Source: Paenibacillus sp. J5C2022 (GTDB lineage: Bacteria > Bacillota > Bacilli > Paenibacillales > Paenibacillaceae). From it: a stretch of DNA of 64,000 bases. Positions within the stretch are counted from its first letter, which is position 1; the number at the start of each line of letters is the position of its first letter. This document shows positions 18,579 through 27,087 of the stretch, piece by piece. The translations under genes and the position numbers were made by a program. The stretch covers positions 1 to 64,000 of the forward strand of contig NZ_JAOQJC010000028.1 of NCBI RefSeq assembly GCF_025567625.1. The letters are read 5' to 3'. The notes under the pieces are model-generated. The model made no database searches, was not told the DNA's origin, and worked only from the letters and a program-made list of their open reading frames with translations.

Positions 18579-20042
18579 CTATCGTTTACGCCGGTCGTCA
18601 TCGTCTTCATCGTCGTCACGATCATGCCAATCATCGGCTTCACGGCTGTTGCCGCGCTTCACTCGCTCTTCCCGATCGTCCCTTCTTACATCGCTATCCC
18701 GGCCGTCTTTCCCTTGACCCTTTCGGTCGTTCCGATTATTCTTATCAGCCCGGTCATTCCGATCGTCGCGCCACTTCCCAACATCGTCGTCACGATCATC
18801 CCCATCGTCTCGGTCATCCCAATCACCTTTATCATTCCGATCGTCATCATCTCGATCATCATCGTCATCGGCATCGTCATCGGCATCGTCATCGTCGAGA
18901 TCGTCATCTTTATTGTTTCCTTTGTCGCGCCACCCGTTATTGCCTTGTTTTCGATCATCGTCGGCATTTTGCCCTTTGCCGTTGCCTCTGCCGTCAGGAG
19001 TTGTAATAGGTCTTGAGGACGGCTTACCCTTGCCCTCCTCCTGTGGCTTCTTGGGCGGCTTGGCCGTCGGGACTTTGGTCGGATTTACTGTCGGTTTTAC
19101 CGTCGGTTTTTTTGTGTTTTCCGGTTTTGGAGTACTCTGCGGTTCGCGTGGCTTCTTGGTCGGTTCAATCGTCTCTTGAAGGGCTGACTTCGACTTCCCC
19201 TTCCCCGCCTTCTCCCTCTCCTCATCCAGAAGCTGGCGCAGCTTCTCCTTCGCATTGCTTGAGCGCTCCTGCTCCGTCGCTACGACTTGTTGGAGTCCGC
19301 CCATCGGCTCCGTCACTTTATCGATGGATTGCGTCTTCACCTCGTCCATCTGCAACTGATAGCCCTCATCCTTCGCCATCAGATAGACGGCCATCTTGCC
19401 GGTGGAGATACCGTTGGCAGCCGCCTCGTCACGCAGTTCCTTCGGCGCGGACAATGTCGTGATCGTCACCTCTTTATCCGGCAACTGCTGCTTCATCATA
19501 TCGTTCAACCGTTCTCTAAGCCCGTCTGCCACCCTGCTCTCCAGCTCGGCTGTCGTGCGCCGCTCTCTCATCAAGACGCTGGTAATGAGAATGTCCCTGT
19601 GCGGTTCGTCCAGATAGTGCTCATCTGCCGCCCGCTGCAGCATATAGAGTGCCGCTGCATCAACGTCCATGCCCTTATAGTGGAATCCGTCTATAAGGCG
19701 CTCGCCATCCGCATTCAATGCCCGAAGCGTGCGCACATTGGAATCCTCATCCACACCCATCTCTATGCTTGGATTAATATCCATCGTCAGATAAGCAACG
19801 ACCGGATTCAATTGCGACAGGGCATACAGCAAGCAAGCCGTTAGCAAGATGCCCGTCAATGCCGCCGCAGCGGCATAGCGATATACCGTTCTGGAGGAAG
19901 CCGGTCTTCTGAACTCCTCCTCGAACAAGATCTCTTCACCGATGTCTGGCGAGCCTTGGAGCGGAACGCGTACGAACTGACCGTCTGCCGTCATCACTGT
20001 CGTAACCTTCTTATCTATGCTTATGACAACTCCGCGCTTCAC
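18579..20042 (-). CDS. rsgI: Anti-sigma-I factor RsgI-like protein with acidic repetitive tail
   Basis: This 487-residue membrane protein has a cytoplasmic RsgI N-terminal domain (1-45, KRGVVISIDKKVTTVMT) that holds SigI inactive, one transmembrane helix (about 56-76), and a conserved extracellular periplasmic-type domain (about 80-240, with YLTMDINPSIEMGVD). It then has a coiled-coil-like stretch (250-285), a Pro/Lys/Thr linker (290-345) and a tail of about 125 residues made almost wholly of Asp, Arg, Asn, Gly and Lys (360-487). RsgI relatives often end in carbohydrate-binding modules; here an unstructured tail takes that place. It overlaps sigI by four bases. Confidence 0.93.
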   Translation of the reverse strand: MKRGVVISIDKKVTTVMTADGQFVRVPLQGSPDIGEEILFEEEFRRPASSRTVYRYAAAAALTGILLTACLLYALSQLNPVVAYLTMDINPSIEMGVDEDSNVRTLRALNADGERLIDGFHYKGMDVDAAALYMLQRAADEHYLDEPHRDILITSVLMRERRTTAELESRVADGLRERLNDMMKQQLPDKEVTITTLSAPKELRDEAAANGISTGKMAVYLMAKDEGYQLQMDEVKTQSIDKVTEPMGGLQQVVATEQERSSNAKEKLRQLLDEEREKAGKGKSKSALQETIEPTKKPREPQSTPKPENTKKPTVKPTVNPTKVPTAKPPKKPQEEGKGKPSSRPITTPDGRGNGKGQNADDDRKQGNNGWRDKGNNKDDDLDDDDADDDADDDDDRDDDDRNDKGDWDDRDDGDDRDDDVGKWRDDRNDRADKNNRNDRKGQGKDGRDSDVRRDDREERVKRGNSREADDWHDRDDDEDDDDRRKR

Positions 20043-20857
20043 TTGCTCGCCTCCTTTCTCTCTGCTTGCTGCTCCGATATTTTTAGATAGTCGTTCATGT
20101 ATGGATACGTTCCCGACAAGACCAGGGCAATGGTAATCAGATACTTTCGATTTCGTTCAATTGTTTTGCGGGATACGCCGCCGGCCTCCGTCAGCTCCTT
20201 GACGGGCAGCCGCTTCTTCTCCTTGAGCAGCGTCATCAGCCCATCATCCGAAGCCAGCAGCCTGGCGATCCCGATAAGCAGCTCTCTGGAATCGGCATGC
20301 TTCGGGGATTGCTCCGGAAGCTCGCTGAATGCGATGCCGTACGCATGCAGCTCCTTGCCAAGCTCGATAATCTCATGCCTTCGCTCTTCCACGACCCGGC
20401 TTTTGTCATGCGCGGTCATGGCCTCGTTCAACTCCAGCATGTTGAACGTTCCTTCATCCTTCTCCGTATCGAAGGAGCTGTACGGAACGGTGCGCATATG
20501 CCGCTCTTCTTTCCGGACATGATCAATAAGCCGACGCTGAATAACGGTAGCCGAGAAGCCGAGGAACGATGCACCCGCCGAGCTGTCATAGCGGTCAATC
20601 GCCTCATTGAATGCGAGCAGCGCTACGCTGAACTCATCATCCCTCTCCGGATCCACATACCTCTTGCAGAATCTGCTTGCCACTTTCGCTATATATGGAT
20701 AATACTCGGCAATGAACTGTCCTCTTGCCTCTTCATCGCCTTGTCGTATCATGCTTATGTATTGCTCGGGTTCCACTTGGTGCCGGGTAGACTTCTCTTG
20801 CGTATCAACCGATCTCTTGAGAAATCGCTTGAAGAGGATCAGTAACAACCGCCCCAC
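20039..20857 (-). CDS. sigI: RNA polymerase sigma factor SigI
   Basis: This SigI-family factor of about 272 residues has a region-2-like segment (about 35-110: YYPYIAKVASRFCKRYVDPERDDEFSVALLAFNEAI) and a C-terminal helix-turn-helix (KELTEAGGVSRKTIERNRKYLI, about 220-241). SigI serves heat shock, cell-envelope stress and polysaccharide sensing in Firmicutes. The start is uncertain: the GTG at 20857 overlaps its own GAGGTGG, while a TTG nine bases later has normal spacing. It is co-transcribed with its anti-sigma gene. Confidence 0.93.
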   Translation of the reverse strand: MGRLLLILFKRFLKRSVDTQEKSTRHQVEPEQYISMIRQGDEEARGQFIAEYYPYIAKVASRFCKRYVDPERDDEFSVALLAFNEAIDRYDSSAGASFLGFSATVIQRRLIDHVRKEERHMRTVPYSSFDTEKDEGTFNMLELNEAMTAHDKSRVVEERRHEIIELGKELHAYGIAFSELPEQSPKHADSRELLIGIARLLASDDGLMTLLKEKKRLPVKELTEAGGVSRKTIERNRKYLITIALVLSGTYPYMNDYLKISEQQAERKEASK

Positions 20858-20872
20858 CTCGCTACTAATAGA

Positions 20873-20902
20873 TTCGTTGGTGTCTGCCCCCTTTGCGGGG
20901 GT
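20873..20902 (-). promoter_or_regulatory. Possible SigI-type autoregulatory promoter
   Basis: ACCCCC (complement of 20897-20902) and CGAA (complement of 20873-20876) lie just upstream of sigI. These match my recollection of the -35 and -10 elements of SigI-dependent promoters, but the 20-nt spacing is long. ACCCCC also forms a CCCCC-GCAAA-GGGGG hairpin. Confidence 0.3.
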
Positions 20903-20940
20903 ATAGATGAGAATTTATTCATTTTTCGCCAAAAAGAAAA

Positions 20941-20958
20941 GCCCCCGTACACGGAGGC
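20941..20958 (-). terminator. Terminator of the zinc-finger protein gene
   Basis: GCCTCCGTGTACGGGGGC folds into a short stem and is followed by TTTTCTTTTT on the minus strand, 13 bp after the stop at 20972. Confidence 0.75.
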
Positions 20959-20971
20959 AAGTAACGTCAAG

Positions 20972-21388
20972 CTAAACGGATGATCGCCGCTGCATTAGCT
21001 TATTGCGTCTGCTGTTCAATACTTGAAGCCGCTTCTTCAGAATCAGCTGCCATTCCTTGTCTCCAAGCTGCTTGGCAAAGCTGAGCAAATCAAGAGCCAT
21101 ATCAATCTGATTAAGAACAACCTCCAGCGGCTCCTCCTGCTCATGATTCACGCAGTTCTCCAGCAATTCCGCTTCGTGGTGCTCCACGTAATCCGCGAAG
21201 TCTACCTCAGAAGCTCCATCTCCATGAGCATATTCAGCCAGTATATCATATTCCTGCTGTGCAAGGTAATGAATATCTATTCCGTGGCATACCGGACAGA
21301 ACAGAATAGGTACGTTATGGATATGCGTGCGATAATGCTTCAGGGTGCCCCTTGTTCCAATCATGCTGGCGCCGCAGCAAAAGCTCAT
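20972..21388 (-). CDS. Small protein with N-terminal zinc-finger cysteines
   Basis: This 138-residue cytoplasmic protein has MSFCCGA near the N-terminus and CPVCH at about 32-36, with PILFCPVCHGIDIHYLA resembling the YgiT/MqsA-like zinc-ribbon layout. The rest is acidic and then a basic helical C-terminus (ILKKRLQVLNSRRNKLMQRR). There is no DNA-binding HTH as in full MqsA proteins. It has a good Shine-Dalgarno (GGGAGGT) and its own terminator, so it is a real gene. The function is unknown. Confidence 0.75.
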   Translation of the reverse strand: MSFCCGASMIGTRGTLKHYRTHIHNVPILFCPVCHGIDIHYLAQQEYDILAEYAHGDGASEVDFADYVEHHEAELLENCVNHEQEEPLEVVLNQIDMALDLLSFAKQLGDKEWQLILKKRLQVLNSRRNKLMQRRSSV

Positions 21389-21499
21389 TCACGATACCTC
21401 CCTGCCAATGATGAAGTAGGTCGTTATCTATTGTTACGGCAACGTTGCCGCTTAAATGAATATCTATTCGCTGCAGTGATCTATTTTTCCTGCTACCGC

Positions 21500-22939
21500 C
21501 TACGATTTGAGCTGCTGCTTGATCTGTTCCCGGCTGCTCTTCGGAAGCAAGACATACAGAACGTCGCCCGGCTCAATAACCGTCTGCCCTCGCGGAGTAA
21601 TAATCTTGTCCTGCCGTACAATGGCTGTAATTAGCGCATCCTCGGGCAGATCCGTATGCTGAATTTCCTTGCCGACCACTGGCGACTGCTCCTCGACATC
21701 GATCTCGATAATTTCCGAATTCGTCTTCCCGATGGAGACCAGCTCCAGCGTATGGGGAGCTACTGCCTTCTGCTTCCCCAGCAAGCCAAGCTTGCCTGCG
21801 ACGAAGGAGACGGTAGAGCCTTGGACGAGCGCCGAAGTCAGGACGACGAAGAACACGACGTTGAATATGAGCTGGCTGTTCTCCAGTCCTGCAATCAGCG
21901 GATAGGTCGCCAATACGATCGGAACGGCTCCGCGCAGTCCCGCCCATGAGATGAACGTCATCTCCTTTATATTATACTTTAAGAAAAACATGCTGATAAA
22001 TACGCCAATAGGTCTAGCGACGAACATCAACAGGATCGAAAGTCCTAGTCCTTGCCATACGATCGACACAAGCTGATCCGGAAAAACAAGCAGACCGAGC
22101 AATATAAACATGGATATCTGCATCATCCAGGCGAAGCCTTCATTGAAGCGGAAGATGGAATGACGGTAGGTCAAGTCCGAATTGCCGACCAAGACGGCCA
22201 TGACATAGACGGCCAGCAATCCGCTTCCATTCAGCATCGCCGTTCCGCTGTACGTCAATATGGCCAGCGCCATGGACAGCACGGGGTATAGCCCCGAGGA
22301 GTCCAGATTGATTTTATTAATAATCCAGACGGATGCCTTGCCCAGCAGTACACCCATCAGAAGACCCAGGCCCATCTGCCACAGGAAGCCCAGTATTAAG
22401 CTGATGAAGCTGGTGTCGGGATACTGGATAAGCTCGATCAGCGATATCGTCAGGAAGATCGCCATGGGATCGTTGGTGCCCGACTCCGCTTCCAGCGTAG
22501 CCGTCAGCTTCGTCTTGATATTCTTGGTACCCAGCACTGCGAAGATCGCAGCGGCGTCCGTAGAGCCGACAATCGCTCCGAACAGCAGGCCTTCCAGCCA
22601 CGTCAAATCCAGAATAATCTTGGCCAACACGCCAATGATGCCGGCCGTAATCAATACGCCTACCGTCGCCAATATGGTGGATGGTACGATAACCGGCTTC
22701 ACATTTTTCCACTTGGTCTGCAGTCCGCCTTCGAACAGGATGACAATAAGAGCCAATATGCCGAACAATTGCGTCAAGTACGCATCGTCATAATAGATGA
22801 ATCTGCTGAGCAGCAGGCCTACCGCGATGAAGAAGACAAGGGAGGGTACCCCTAATCGAGCGGAGAACTTGGTCATCATGACACCTACGATGAGCAGTAT
22901 GGAGAGAAGAAGTATGGAGCTGTCTACAGTAAATGTCAA
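21500..22939 (-). CDS. CPA1-family K+(Na+)/H+ antiporter with RCK_C domain
   Basis: This 479-residue protein has about 12 predicted membrane helices (1-390) of the NhaP/CvrA type with the ion-binding stretches GSTDAAAIFAVLG and ESGTNDPMAI. It ends in a soluble TrkA_C/RCK_C domain (about 400-475: DVEEQSPVVGKEIQ, EPGDVLYVLLP) that usually senses nucleotides. It should exchange K+ or Na+ for protons to balance pH and volume. Translation starts at a TTG (22939) with AGGGGGA six bases upstream. The 51-bp array lies directly upstream, so its promoter is either squeezed into 22940-23030 or lies beyond the repeats. Confidence 0.92.
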   Translation of the reverse strand: MTFTVDSSILLLSILLIVGVMMTKFSARLGVPSLVFFIAVGLLLSRFIYYDDAYLTQLFGILALIVILFEGGLQTKWKNVKPVIVPSTILATVGVLITAGIIGVLAKIILDLTWLEGLLFGAIVGSTDAAAIFAVLGTKNIKTKLTATLEAESGTNDPMAIFLTISLIELIQYPDTSFISLILGFLWQMGLGLLMGVLLGKASVWIINKINLDSSGLYPVLSMALAILTYSGTAMLNGSGLLAVYVMAVLVGNSDLTYRHSIFRFNEGFAWMMQISMFILLGLLVFPDQLVSIVWQGLGLSILLMFVARPIGVFISMFFLKYNIKEMTFISWAGLRGAVPIVLATYPLIAGLENSQLIFNVVFFVVLTSALVQGSTVSFVAGKLGLLGKQKAVAPHTLELVSIGKTNSEIIEIDVEEQSPVVGKEIQHTDLPEDALITAIVRQDKIITPRGQTVIEPGDVLYVLLPKSSREQIKQQLKS

Positions 22940-23030
22940 ACGCGTTCCCCCTTATTCCAGAAAAATAGCTATCTCTATTATATGAAATTAGAGGGCCTAT
23001 ATCCAATTTATTTCGTGAGAAAACCCGTAT

Positions 23031-23890
23031 CTCCGCCGCTCCAGCGTTGGTCACATACACTACATCTACTCAACCCCGCATCTCCGCCGCTCCAGTGTCG
23101 GTCACATACACTACATCTACTCAACCCCGTATCTCCGCCGCTCCAGTGTCGGTCACATACACTACATCTACTCAAACCCGTATTTCCGCCGCTCCAGTGT
23201 CGGTCACATACACTACATCTACTCAAACCCGTATCTCCGCCGCTCCAGTGTCGGTCACATACACTACATCTACTCAAACCCGCATCTCCGCCGCTCCAGT
23301 GTCGGTCACATACACTACATCTACTCAAACCCGCATCTCCACCGCTCCAGTGTCGGTCACATACACTACATCTACTCAAACCCGCATCTCCGCCGCTCCA
23401 GTGTTGGTTACATACACTACATCTACTCAAACCCGCATTCTCCACCGCTCCAGTGTCGGTCACATACACTACATCCACTAAAACCCGCATCTCCGCAGCT
23501 CCAGTGTCGGTCACATACACTACATCTACTCAACCCCGCATCTCCGCAGCTCCAGTGTCGGTCACATACACTACATCTACTCAACCCCGTATCTCCGCAG
23601 CTCCAGTGTCGGTCACATACACTACATCTACTAAAACCCGCATCTCCGCAGCTCCAGTGTCGGTCACATACACTACATCTACTCAAACCCGCATCTCCGC
23701 CGCTCCAGTGTCGGTCACATACACTCCATCTACTCAACCCCGTATCTCCGCAGCTCCAGTGTTGGTCACATACACTACATCTACTAAACCCCGCATCTCC
23801 GCCGCTCCAGTGTCGGTCACATACACTACATCCACTAAAACCCGCATCTCCGCAGCTCCAGTGTTGGTCACATACACCAACTCCGTCCCG
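23031..23890. repeat. 51-bp tandem repeat array, variant B (17 units)
   Basis: Seventeen head-to-tail units of 51 bp (one of 52 bp near 23430) fill most of the spacer between the antiporter start and the leuB terminator. Each carries CTCCGCCGCTCCAGTGTCGG, GGTCACATACACTACATCTA and CTCAAACCC. AGTGT and ACACT (for example 23094-23098 and 23108-23112) can pair around a 9-nt loop. Long open frames on both strands result from the multiple-of-three period and have no translation signals. The core CACATACACTAC is shared with the array at 1-493. Confidence 0.93.
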
Positions 23891-24020
23891 CACACCCCTT
23901 TTCGGCGCTCAAGTGCAGGACTTTCATAGATGAATGACAGCGTTCAAAGGTTTTTTTATATCCAGTAATTTTTATGCGTTTTCGAACATCTCGAAATGTA
24001 AAGGGCTTTCATACTAAAAA

Positions 24021-24056
24021 AAGCATGCCCTTCGCCACTTGGGGAAGGACATGCTT
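24021..24056 (-). terminator. Terminator of leuB
   Basis: AAGCATGTCCTTC pairs with GAAGGGCATGCTT around a 10-nt loop (one G-U pair), followed by TTTTTT on the minus strand. It lies about 180 bp past the leuB stop, after a 15-bp repeat tract. Confidence 0.85.
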
Positions 24057-24130
24057 CTGATAATGTAATAAGTTCAAACTTATGTTTGCCAGCCCGACTA
24101 TCAGCCGCGCTAGTAACGATTATCCGATTC

Positions 24131-24230
24131 TGTAGTTCGTGGTTCTGCAGTTCATGGTTCTGTAGCTCGCAGTTCTGTAGTTCGCAGTTCCGTAGCTCGC
24201 AGTTCTGTAGTTCGCAGTTCGGAGGTTCGC
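24131..24230. repeat. 15-bp tandem repeat downstream of leuB
   Basis: Six full units of the type TGTAGTTCGCAGTTC and a degenerate seventh run up to the leuB stop codon. They lie inside the transcribed 3' region, between the stop and the terminator. Confidence 0.85.
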
Positions 24231-24234
24231 CAGC

Positions 24235-25314
24235 TTACTTCTTCATCGCAGCTACGATCAGATCGCCCATCATAGTCGTGCCGATCGCCTTGCTCTTGTC
24301 TGTGGCGATGTCGCCTGTGCGGTGTCCCGCATCCAGTACTTCCTTCACCGCGTCTTCAATAGCTTGCGCCGCATCGTGATAGCCGAATGTCAGGCGGAAC
24401 ATGAGCGCTACGGACAGAATCGTCGCGATCGGATTGGAGATGCCTTGGCCGGCAATGTCAGGAGCCGAGCCGTGTACCGGCTCGTACAGGCCAAAGCTGC
24501 CTTCGCCGAGCGATGCGGATGACAGCATGCCGATAGAGCCAGTAAGCATAGCCGCTTCGTCACTCAGAATGTCGCCGAACATGTTCTCCGTCACGATGAC
24601 GTCGAAGCTGGACGGACGACGCAGCAACTGCATCGCGCAATTGTCGACCAGCACGTGCTCCAGCTCCACCTCCGGATATTCCTCCGCAATTCGGATTACG
24701 ACTTCCCTCCACAGACGGGAAGTTTCCAGCACATTCGCCTTGTCAACGGAAGCGAGGCGCTTGCCGCGCGTCATGGCAATATCGAACGCCTGGCGAACGA
24801 TGCGCTCCACCTCAGTAACATTATATACGCAAGTGTCTACAGCCTCTTGACCGTTCTCTCCCTCGCGGCGGAACTTCTCGCCGAAGTAGATGCCGCCTGT
24901 CAGCTCGCGGACGACGATCAGATCCGTACCTTCCAACACTTCAGGCTTCAGCGTCGACGCTTCCTTCAAGCAGTCGAATACGTTCGCAGGACGAATGTTG
25001 GAGAACAGCCCCAGCGCCTTGCGGATACCGAGCAGACCTGTCTCCGGACGAAGCTCCTTCGAATTGTTGTCCCACTTCGGACCACCTACCGCTCCGAGCA
25101 ATACCGCATCCGCGCCTTGGCACAGCTCCAGCGTCTCCTGCGGCAGCGGCGTACCTTTCTCATCGATCGCGATTCCGCCGAACAAGCCTTGCTCCGTCTC
25201 GAATTGGTAGCCGAACAGCTCCTCGGTTTTTTTCAATACCTTCAATGCTTCCCCTACCACTTCGGGACCGATGCCGTCTCCGCCCAATACCGCAATTTTC
25301 TTCACGTCTGCCAT
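24235..25314 (-). CDS. leuB: 3-isopropylmalate dehydrogenase
   Basis: This 359-residue NAD-dependent enzyme oxidatively decarboxylates 3-isopropylmalate in leucine synthesis. It has the family start KKIAVLGGDGIGPEV, the substrate-binding arginines around LLGIRKALGLFSNIRP and FVVRELTGGIYFG-like sequence, and the NAD site GSAPDIAGQGISNP. The ATG at 25314 is chosen over an in-frame GTG four codons upstream because that GTG overlaps the AGGAG. leuA, leuC and leuD are not in the window, so leuB stands apart from the ilv genes. Confidence 0.97.
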   Translation of the reverse strand: MADVKKIAVLGGDGIGPEVVGEALKVLKKTEELFGYQFETEQGLFGGIAIDEKGTPLPQETLELCQGADAVLLGAVGGPKWDNNSKELRPETGLLGIRKALGLFSNIRPANVFDCLKEASTLKPEVLEGTDLIVVRELTGGIYFGEKFRREGENGQEAVDTCVYNVTEVERIVRQAFDIAMTRGKRLASVDKANVLETSRLWREVVIRIAEEYPEVELEHVLVDNCAMQLLRRPSSFDVIVTENMFGDILSDEAAMLTGSIGMLSSASLGEGSFGLYEPVHGSAPDIAGQGISNPIATILSVALMFRLTFGYHDAAQAIEDAVKEVLDAGHRTGDIATDKSKAIGTTMMGDLIVAAMKK

Positions 25315-25400
25315 GTATCTATACACTCCTCTTTGTCATTCTCACTCTATTATCATTTGTACCACAAATGCTAGAAGAAGACAAAGATATAAAATCTATT

Positions 25401-25427
25401 AGCTTTATAGCTGCTGACTATAAAGCT
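25401..25427 (-). other. Perfect 10-bp hairpin in the leuB leader
   Basis: AGCTTTATAG and CTATAAAGCT pair exactly around a 7-nt loop about 90 bp upstream of leuB. There is no U-tract on the minus strand, so it is not an ordinary terminator. It could be an operator or an mRNA stabiliser. Confidence 0.55.
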
Positions 25428-25580
25428 ACTTTCGTAGAACTTTTGCCAATGACATTTTCGTTTGATATCCGGGATACAGATCAATCGCTGATCGTTCAGC
25501 ATATCTACTTTATTCCATAATAATGGTCGAATCCAACTATTTCGTTAATTTGCAACATTAATTGCGAATACAGAGAATGA

Positions 25581-25700
25581 GAAAACCTCTATCGAGGCCT
25601 CTCGAAGATGAGCGACCGCGTTTAAAGGTAGGTTTTATCGCCAAATAGAATTTTTTTCCGGTAAGCCGGAAATTTATAAATTCAATTGTGGTAAGAAAAC
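25581..25700 (+). repeat. Dispersed structured element, copy 1 (internally deleted)
   Basis: This copy begins GAAAACCTCTATCGAGG, contains CGAAGATGAGCGACC, and ends with a hairpin (TTCCGG-TAAG-CCGGAA at 25656-25671) flanked by AATAGAATTT and AAATTCAATT, then GTGGTAA. It lacks the central GTTTGC-AAA-GCAAAC hairpin of copies 2 and 3. It lies between the tagO-like stop and the leuB start. The remainder of 25315-25777 holds only the leuB leader hairpin. Confidence 0.8.
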
Positions 25701-25777
25701 CGCCCTCAGCGCCTTCGCCACCATCGGTAAGCTTACAGATGGTCTGGAGATAGAGCATACCGGGGCGGCAAGAAATG

Positions 25778-26719
25778 CTAGATTTGTACAAGCAATAGAA
25801 TGATTGAAGACAATCCGAAGCAGGTGCTGACGAGACATAAAACCATCAAAGCTTGCTTATGGTTGAGCCCCGCGCGCAGCAGCCGGTAATGCACCTGACT
25901 GGCGTCAGCCTGGTAGATCGCTTTGCCTTGCATAAATCGCTTAATCACCACAAAGATGTTGTCGAAGATCGGCACGCCAAGCGCCAAAATCGGGATGAAC
26001 AGCGACAATATCGTCGCTTGCTTAAACGCGCCGTCCAGCGCGATTACCGCCAGCAGGAAACCTAGGAAGGTTGCGCCCGCATCCCCCATAAATACCTTGG
26101 CCGGAGGCTTGTTGAAGCGCAGGTAGGCAAGCGTTACGCCGACCAGAATAATCGCCATTATCGCAGAGTTGGATTGTCCCATAGCCAGCGCTACGATAAA
26201 CAGCGTCATGCCGGAAATTGCCGACAAGCCGCCTGCCAGCCCGTCCAGACCGTCTGAGAAGTTAATGACCGTTGTGACGCCGAAAATCCATAATATCGTC
26301 AGCACAAATTGCAATAATTCCGGAAACACCACATACTCTCCCGAGAACGGGTTAACGAACCCTGTAAACACATTGCCTGACAAATAGACGAGCACCGCTG
26401 CGGACACTTGCACGATCAGCTTCGGCAGCGCGGGAAAATCCTTGCCTTTTGTTTTGTACCAATCGTCAACGGTTCCGATCGTAAGCAGCAGGATGCCGCC
26501 CAGGAACAGCGCACCCGTCTCCCAGTTGAACTCTCTGGCGGTGGCTAGATAAGCCACAAAAAAACCAATAAAAATCGCGTAGCTGGCCGTAAGCGGAATC
26601 GGCTCCCGGTGCAGCTTACGCTCCTCGTTCTTGCGTGGCTTGTCCACAAAATCAAGCTTAAAGCCCAGCCGGCTGAAAGGCGGAATTAACGCGTATACAA
26701 TTAAAAACGACAATGCCAA
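25778..26719 (-). CDS. tagO: Undecaprenyl-phosphate GlcNAc-1-phosphate transferase (TagO/WecA type)
   Basis: This polytopic membrane enzyme transfers GlcNAc-1-phosphate to undecaprenyl phosphate, the first step of teichoic acid or other cell-wall polymers. It has about ten membrane helices and the family motifs GTVDDWY, NFSDGLDGLAGG, RFNKPPAKVFMGDAGATFLG and the cytoplasmic histidine-rich loop near ADASQVHYRLLRAGLNHKQA. No ATG is available; a TTG at 26719 begins inside TM1, and an in-frame stop lies 30 bp upstream. Translation may begin at an ATT within that short gap, or a frameshift may be present. A start problem is thus visible, although the body is intact. Confidence 0.9.
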   Translation of the reverse strand: MALSFLIVYALIPPFSRLGFKLDFVDKPRKNEERKLHREPIPLTASYAIFIGFFVAYLATAREFNWETGALFLGGILLLTIGTVDDWYKTKGKDFPALPKLIVQVSAAVLVYLSGNVFTGFVNPFSGEYVVFPELLQFVLTILWIFGVTTVINFSDGLDGLAGGLSAISGMTLFIVALAMGQSNSAIMAIILVGVTLAYLRFNKPPAKVFMGDAGATFLGFLLAVIALDGAFKQATILSLFIPILALGVPIFDNIFVVIKRFMQGKAIYQADASQVHYRLLRAGLNHKQALMVLCLVSTCFGLSSIILLLVQI

Positions 26720-27013
26720 TGCTAGAATGTATAAAATACGAATTCACCACCACAAAATAATAGAATTGTTGCGTTCAACACATTAAACGTGCCGGATCGA
26801 CATTAGGTTGCTGAATCCCCTCTAAAATCTATGAATTATTATACAACCGCTCCGTTCTATTGTCGACTTTTGGCAGCGTTAAATGAAGAGTGTGGTGGAT
26901 TAATATTTACTCATTCTCTTCAAAAATGGATCGGAGCTCTCCAACGGAATAACATGGATGCTTCGGAGATCCATTGACGGGTCTTCCATATACGCTATTG
27001 CGGTAAATAAAAA
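26720..27013. other. Intergenic region upstream of tagO-like gene
   Basis: This 294-bp AT-rich spacer runs from the tagO-like start to the ilvC terminator. A long inverted repeat ATGGATC/GATCCAT lies around 26924-26973. No clear promoter, RNA or small gene could be supported. Confidence 0.4.
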
Positions 27014-27057
27014 AGCGCCTTGCCCAGTCTGAAGCTCTTCAGTCCGGGCAAGGCGCT
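27014..27057 (-). terminator. Terminator of ilvBNC
   Basis: AGCGCCTTGCCC pairs with GGGCAAGGCGCT, with a secondary hairpin in the loop, followed by TTTTTTATTT on the minus strand. It lies 31 bp after the ilvC stop. Confidence 0.9.
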
Positions 27058-27087
27058 CTATGTTGCTATTATTGCTATTAGCTTCTA

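Noticed and set aside
18401..19016. Plus-strand hydrophobic frames opposite the rsgI tail
   Set aside because: They are complements of the GAC/GAT-rich Asp tail of RsgI and show no independent signals.
23031..23890. CRISPR array
   Set aside because: Every 51-bp unit is the same along its whole length; there are no unique spacers and no cas genes nearby.
22982..23929. Long repetitive open frames on both strands over the 51-bp array
   Set aside because: They follow from a multiple-of-three period, lack ribosome-binding sites, exist in several frames at once, and break where one unit is 52 bp.
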